A stretch of 64,000 bases of DNA from Neospora caninum Liverpool (taxonomy: Eukaryota > Apicomplexa > Conoidasida > Eucoccidiorida > Sarcocystidae), in the NCBI RefSeq assembly GCF_000208865.1, contig NC_018395.1, forward strand, positions 2,945,920-3,009,919, written 5' to 3'. The notes beneath the pieces are model-generated. The model was given only the letters and a program-made list of their open reading frames with translations, did no database searches and was not told where the DNA came from. This document shows positions 58,257-64,000 of the stretch, piece after piece. Numbering within the stretch: the stretch's first letter is position 1; each line of letters starts with the position of its first letter. The position numbers and the translations under genes were made by a program.

Positions 58257-60692
58257 ATGGCGCGAAGTGGCGTCAACTGGCCTGGCCTCTATCGCTGGTC
58301 CATGGAGTACCACGGTAAGGCGCGCGCGCCCGAAGAACATGCTCGGAGTCCAGACGCAGGAGACGCAGACACTCGCCCTTTGTTCGCACCTCTCACAAGA
58401 AGGTCCTCTTTCCCTCATCCTCCTGTGACGCGCCTTTCGACGCGCACAGAAAACCACGCTTCTCTTCATGGAAACAGACCCCGTTGTGTTCTCCCAACAC
58501 TCCCGCTTCCTCCTCGACTTTAGCGCCTCTCCTGTATCTTCTCCGTGTTCCTTCCCTTCGCTGTCCCTCTCTAGTTTCTTGCGGGCCCGAAACTCTCTGC
58601 CCCGTCCACGTTTTTTGGCCTCGACTAGTCTCTCGTTCTTCACCCGGTTTCTCTTCTTCTTTCCAGATGGAACGGTGCCTCGGCGTATGTCCAAGGAGGA
58701 CTGCGATTTCCTGCAAAACGCCATTCGCGAGGCGATGAACCACCAGGAAGATCCTGCAAAAGTTCTCACGGAGCAGCTGGCCGTGATCGACGGCTTCAAT
58801 CAAGGAAATCCAAACATCAGGCGTAAGCAGGGTGTCTGAAAAACCTTCACGTTTCCCTTCTTGTCCCGTTCGTTTCTCTTTTTCTCAAAACGCCACACGC
58901 CTTGTTCCCGACTCCCCGCTGCTCTTCTCTATCAATCTCAGTCGTCTTCCTCCCGCGGTAAACCTCTCTCTGTATCTTTCTTTTTTCTTTCCGCTCTCTA
59001 TCTCTCTCCATCTGTTTCTCCCTCGTTTTATCTCTCCCTTCCGTTTGTCTCTCCTTTCTCTCTCTGTCTCTCCTTTCTCTCTCTGTGTCTCATTTCTCTT
59101 GCCTTTTCCTGTCCCCCTTCTCGAAGGCTCCAACACGTCCTGAGGGGCGCGGTCGATGGCTCTTGTATCCGTTCGTTCTTCGGTGTTCTGTCTTGTTTAG
59201 TGTTTTGGTTTCTTCTTTTTGTTCGTGTTTTTTCGTCGTTTGCTTGTCTTTCGGCTCGCGCCTTGCTCCGTCTTTTCTCTCCACGTTCCGGGTTTTCTCT
59301 GCCATGCCCAAACGCGCCTTTTTCGCACCTCCTTCTTTCCTGTGGCTCTCCGCGCTTGCGCCCAAATGCGCTCGGACCTCTCGCCCGCGTGAAGGGACAG
59401 CGGCGCGAGAAAGACGGCAAAGCGCGCTGGGGCGAGTCGCGTTTTTCTTCAGTGCGTTTCGGTTTTCTGCCTTTTCTTCAGCTCGCAACCTCGTCGCAGC
59501 CCTTTCAGTCATCGAACGCCTGATCGACGACTACTCCGAACTCGCACGAGATTTCGAAAAGTAGGGCTTTGCTTTTCCCAGCATATATCTGCGCTCCCTT
59601 ATGTCTACATGCATGTCTCCGGGCACTTTACTGGTTTTTTTAGTTTCTTTCTCGCTGTGTCTGCATGTGTGTCACTGTGTCGAAGCGTGGCTAGGGATCG
59701 CTACTTTTCGATCTTCCATATCTATAGATCTATCAACCTGCCGATTATGTGTAGATTTGCGTCTATGCGTGAGTCCATATGTATGTATGTATATATATAT
59801 ATATATATATTGATGTATAGCGACACACCGGTCTATCTGTATCACGGTCTAGATCCATCTACTTGTTTACCTGGATCTACCAATATCCACGTATACGTAC
59901 ATCTACCTCTACATCTCTCTCAACCTCGCTGCATCTCTCTCACGATGCGGGTTTTTGCTGTCGGTTGCTTCTTCGTGCCTTCGTTTCTGTCTCCTCGTGG
60001 AACCGCTTTTGCTTCCTTCCGACCTTGGGCCTCATCTCCCTGGATCTTTCGCACTCTCCAGTGCCCCGCTTTTCTAGAAATATCGCGCGGAGCGTTCTTC
60101 AGCACGCCTTAGGCGAGAGCGGCCCCGCTGGCCTCTAGCCGTGTGTCTCGCTCCCACGGCTTCCGCTGTTTCCACGTTTACGTATGTTTGTCTCACGTCT
60201 CGCGCGCGTATCCGCTGTCCGTGTAACGCATTCCTTCCCGGTTGTGTCCGCCACAAACGCTTCTCGTGGCTTCGTGAGCGCCAATCATCGCTTTTCCTGT
60301 GACGCTTTCGCGTGGGTTCCCGCCTTCAGACTAGGCGCCCTCCAACCCTGTTTGCGCCTCCTCGCAACTTGCTCCACAGCCGCGCAAGCGCACGAAACGC
60401 ATCACGAACGCCCTCCCGTGACAAGTGAAGAAGACGATGCAGCACTCGCTGCAACAGTTGTCAACACAGCTCTCACAATTCTCTCCCTCATCGTCGCAAA
60501 CAACCCGCAAATACAAGAAGCGGTTTATAAACAACAAGTAAGTACACACCACCTTCGACACATTCGCTTATACACATCAGCTACACATATACAAACGTAG
60601 TAACAATTATATTTATATATCACTAGTTGTGTGCACGTGCGTGTTCGTTGAATAGGGTTAACGTTTTACATGTATCATAGACGTCTATATGC

Positions 60693-60728
<36 letters not shown>

Positions 60729-62536
60729 GTACATGTGTGTACGAGCATGTGTATATATTAATGGAGTGATGAACTGCCGACAACCTACGTATTTTTGATA
60801 TTGTAACTCTTGGAGGCTTTCTTTGGTCGGGGTCCGAGAGAGGCTCGAGTCAAGATGACTGTGTCGGTGTCTCCAAGTGTCCTCAAGTGTCTCCGCGTGT
60901 GTGTCGCGTTGTTCATGCTGCCGTATCTCTCTGCGTTCCCCTTTTGCGTTTGCGCGTCTTCAGGGTTTGGCCCTTTTGATGAATTTGGTGAAAGAAGCAC
61001 CAGCGAACTCGTCTCTGCGGGTGAAAGCTCTCACGGCACTGGCGTGCGAGGTGCGGCACCATCGGCAGTCGGAGCTGGCGTTTGTCAATGCAGGCGGCTT
61101 GGCTATTCTTGTGCATGCAATGCACTCGCGTGACGAGAAGGTGCGTTTGCTTTTTTCGCCTCCCGTCTCCGTGCATTTTGTTCCGAGGGTCTCTCTGTGC
61201 TCGTCGCGCCGTCTGGAAAATGTCTGGGCGAACGTTTTTGCGAGACACGTCTTCGGTTTTTTGGGGATAAAAGTCTAGGCGTCTCCCGCCCTCTGCAGGT
61301 GTCTGTACGTCTCACTAAATAAAAAGACGACCCAGATCTTCGCGACTGTTTACAACACTTCACCACCAGCCTGATTCAGACAGATAAAACCGTTGAATGT
61401 TAGTGTCCTTCCACATCACGTTGTTTCCGAGAAATAGGCAGAAGCGGTCTCTGGCGTCTTTGGTTTTTCGCTGTGCAGTACCAAGAGAAGGCAGCGTCGC
61501 TTACACGCCACCTGCTGCAGGAACAGCTTCTCGGCTACGCTCAAGTGGAGAAGTTTGATCTCCCCGGAGCTGTCGGCGCCTTGCTCGAACACACGCCCTT
61601 CACCAGTAAGTGGATGAGCATGAGAGACCCGACGAAGAGGGGAAATGCAGAAGGAAAAAGAGAAGAAGAGGGAACGGCACGTGGAAAAAGAGGGACGGGA
61701 GTCAGGGAAGAAGGAGAGGTTGCTTGCGGGAGCATTGCGCTTCGGAGGGGTTTCATGGGGAGAAGTTAAGCGGCAAGGAAGTCACGAGGTGTACAGACAG
61801 CAGACTCGAGGCGTAAGGAGAGAGGAAGGGAAGACGACGAGTGTTTGCGCAGGTGTGCACCTGTCACTTTTGCCATGGCGAAACCGTGATTTCTGGGAGG
61901 CTAAGACTTGTTTCAGACACACCACGCGCCGCAGGAATGCGGAAGGGAAGACCGAGAGAAACATGGGAAATTGGAACGCAACGAAGGGAAGGAAGCGAGT
62001 GAAGAGATCGAAGAGGCACGGAACGTTATGAATGATGGAAGCGATGTTCGAGTTTTGCTTCTCAGATATTCAGTTCAGTGAGACCGTCGTTCAGCTGGCG
62101 ATTGCTCTTCTTCAGCAACACCGGTAGGCCCCAAGAATACACATGGAGAGAAGAGAGAGGACGGGAGAAAGCGAAAGAGATGGAGAAAGCGAAAGAGAAG
62201 GAGAAAGAGAAAGAAAGGGAGAAAGAGAAAGAAAGGGAGAAAGAGAAAGAAAGGGGGAGAGAAAGAGACGGAGCCATACAGAAGGAAGATGGAGAAAATG
62301 GTAGAGCAGTGCCGTGGTCTTGTGCGTTTCTTGTTCTGTTTTTTCTTTTTTCCAGCGTGGCCATGGCGAAAGCGCCTGTCCTGGCGGGTCTTCGACAGAC
62401 GCTGTTGGATCGACAGCGGCATCTGGTGGAGATGCTCCGAGAGATGGAGAAGAGAGGAAATAGCGACGAGTTGTTGCCTGACGACTTTGCCACGCAATCG
62501 TCCCTACTTGAAGAGGCCATCTCCATAGCCAAGTGA
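58257..62536 (+). CDS. Fes1/HspBP1-type Hsp70 nucleotide exchange factor (armadillo fold), eight exons
   Basis: Exons: 58257-58314, 58667-58822, 59482-59560, 60330-60537, 60964-61140, 61479-61605, 62066-62123, 62356-62536; 347 residues, all phases matched. The N-terminus (LYRWSMEYHDGTVPRRMSKE, then DCDFLQNAIREAM) matches the Fes1/HspBP1 start with its MS-E-D motif. Armadillo-like helices follow: LVAALSVIERLIDDYSELAR, LGALQPCLRLLATC, ALTILSLIVANNPQIQEAVY, GLALLMNLVKEAPANSSLRV, KALTALACEVRHH and AFVNAGGLAILVHAMHSRDE, then KAASLTRHLLQEQLL, and a final helical tail. Fes1/HspBP1 binds the Hsp70 ATPase domain and speeds ADP release. Its length equals the human protein (about 360). No signal peptide is present, so it is probably cytosolic. 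An Ala/Glu/Asp-rich insert (HHERPPVTSEEDD) interrupts one repeat. The start has A at -3. Confidence 0.9.
58966..59100 (+). repeat. CT-rich low-complexity tract
   Basis: Imperfect (CTCTCTGTCTCTCCTTT)-like repetition in the second intron of the Fes1-type gene. Confidence 0.8.
59791..59810. repeat. (TA)n microsatellite
   Basis: Pure TA run in the third intron of the Fes1-type gene. Confidence 0.95.
60693..60728. repeat. (TA)n microsatellite
   Basis: TA run with one GT interruption in the fourth intron of the Fes1-type gene. Confidence 0.95.
62163..62266 (+). repeat. Purine (GAGAAA)n repeat
   Basis: Irregular GAGAAAGAGAAAGAAAGG units in the last intron of the Fes1-type gene, 40 bases after the donor site. 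Confidence 0.9.
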
Positions 62537-64000
62537 GGCACGACGGCCATCGAGGGGCTGAAGCTCCACCTTCGTGCCGCCAGCTTACGTTCGCGACTCG
62601 GTGCCATGCCAGGTCGTACAAGAGACCTCAGAGTTTGCAGGAGCATGAAAGTGGACATTCGTCCAAGGGACGTGCCGATCGTGCTGCCAATATCTATCTA
62701 CTTTTCTAATCTCTCGATCTGTCTAGATCTATTCATATGTGTCCCTTTCGTTTCCTCTCTCTCTGTCACGTCTTCGTCTCTCTAGCTCCTTCTCTATCTC
62801 TTTACATCTGTCTCCCGCCTTTTGTGAATGTGTCTTTGAATCTTTCTCTCAGTGGGGTGGTATGTACATATGTCTCTATAGATGGATGCACATGCGTGCA
62901 AATGGATATCTATCTGTCGATCTATAGATATATAGTATGGAGGTTATTGTGGGCATATACGCTCGGCTGAATACGATGTCTCTGTGTACTGAGACGAAAC
63001 GAAAGCGCACGTTCCGCGCCTTCGTTTCTAGTTGGTCTCGTTGACTCGATCGCCGGATGGAAAAGGCTGAAAACGAAGGCGACACAAAAAGGCTTTGACA
63101 GACACTGCCTGAATGCTCTGTTTCGTAGAACGAGCAGATGCATGCACACGTCCGGCAAAGAATCACTTCAATCTCTCTCAGTTCGTTTGTGTTTTCTCTC
63201 GCTGAACCCCTTGCGCGTAAAGGCTGCGAAGCGTCTCTCCTCAGGACGACTCACAATGAGCTTTCTCCGTTTCTTCGTTCCGGTCCTCAGGTTCCCGGGA
63301 ATGAAGCCCTCGGAGGCAGCCTCGACGTCAGGACAGAACACTCGGCAGGGAGGTGTACCGACAGCGCATCACGCCAAGATGCTGGGGATTTAGATTTTCC
63401 CGACAGACAACGAGCGTCCCTGAGAAGACAGGGGAAACTGAGGGAGGCGCGAGGGCGTTTTGCCCAGGGGACAGGCGCACTGGATGTCCTTGTTCAAGTT
63501 GTGAAGCAAACGAAGCGGGGGAGGGGCAAATGCGGAGAACGTGAACATTTTACGCGAGGGTGCGTTTTTCGTGGTGAGGAAGAGTGGCGGCGGACTCCGG
63601 GTTTCGTTCTCGTTTTCCTTCCCGGAAAGAAGGAACAGAAAAGAGAAAACCTCAGCACACCTTGCAGGGACTGCGGTCTTCCTCTTTCATCGCGTTTTTC
63701 TCTCTCGTGCTTGTTCTGCGTTTGCTCGTTTCACCTCCAATCTGTGGACGGCGAAACTCAACCCACATGAGGGAATCCCCAGAAGGAAAGCCGGTGGCGT
63801 GGCGGCTTGTCCTCTCTCTTGGTTGCCGCCTCGTTTCCGCGCTTCGTCTCCGTCGCCTGTGGTTTTTCGTGCGGAGAATGGACACGCGGTGAGCCAGAGA
63901 CAGAGAGAAAGAATAGCACCGCGGAAAAGCGTGGAAAAGCGCCGAGGGATGGGGCAGGCGTTTCCGGTCAGTTCCACGAAATCGCGCGCGACTGGGAGAA
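62537..64000. other. Region downstream of the Fes1-type gene
   Basis: From the stop at 62536 to the window end no gene can be supported. A pyrimidine- and TATC-rich stretch (about 62690-62940) is followed by mixed sequence. Frames at 63138-63770 (+) have no recognisable domain. It may hold the 3' UTR and the start of a gene beyond the window. Confidence 0.4.

Overview
The window looks like nuclear DNA of a tissue-cyst coccidian, Toxoplasma gondii or a close Sarcocystidae relative. This rests on several signs: intron-rich genes with GT-AG introns of about 200-1500 bases, CT-rich intron and intergenic sequence, (TA)n tracts confined to introns and intergenic DNA, long Ser- and Glu-rich runs inside otherwise conserved proteins, purine-A-A-ATG start contexts, a secreted dense-granule-like protein, and a two-domain apicoplast co-chaperonin. 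No rRNA, tRNA, CRISPR array or transposon could be supported.

Layout, left to right. (1) 16-2676 (+): Glu/Ser/Arg-rich terminal exon of an unknown gene, cut by the window edge. (2) 4343-5969 (-): two-exon cold-shock-domain protein with a Ser-rich loop inside the OB fold. (3) 9168-11285 (-): intronless CobW/COG0523 GTPase. (4) 14898-15521 (+): intronless 207-residue secreted protein with two internal hydrophobic segments and highly biased codon use. (5) 17779-19356 (-): intronless CorA/Mrs2-type Mg2+ channel with the GMN motif. (6) 23451-28357 (+): eight-exon double-Cpn10 protein, the apicoplast Cpn20. (7) 30046-32738 (-): six-exon replication factor C subunit 3, convergent with Cpn20. (8) about 37534-43114 (+): WD-repeat-like protein whose five mapped introns are all phase 2; its 5' end was not found. 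(9) 44516-46621 (+): four-exon small SWIB/MDM2 protein. (10) about 50655-53798 (+): six-exon aldo/keto reductase whose 5' end is damaged by an assembly problem. (11) 58257-62536 (+): eight-exon Fes1/HspBP1-type Hsp70 nucleotide exchange factor.

The exon joins of genes 2, 6, 7, 9 and 11 were read by hand. Every join keeps the reading frame and rebuilds the expected family motif, so these models are strong. Genes 8 and 10 are solid in the middle and 3' part but not at the 5' end.

The genes do not form a pathway or cluster. They are housekeeping functions (DNA replication clamp loading, Hsp70 cycling, apicoplast protein folding, metal handling, redox) mixed with one likely secreted parasite protein. 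I found no clear new multi-gene system. The most notable points are a misassembly around 49.7-50.5 kb, where a 100-N gap is followed by a corrupted second copy of the preceding ~0.75 kb; the highly codon-biased secreted protein; the cold-shock domain interrupted by a Ser run; and a recurrent GTGTACGTACAC palindrome.
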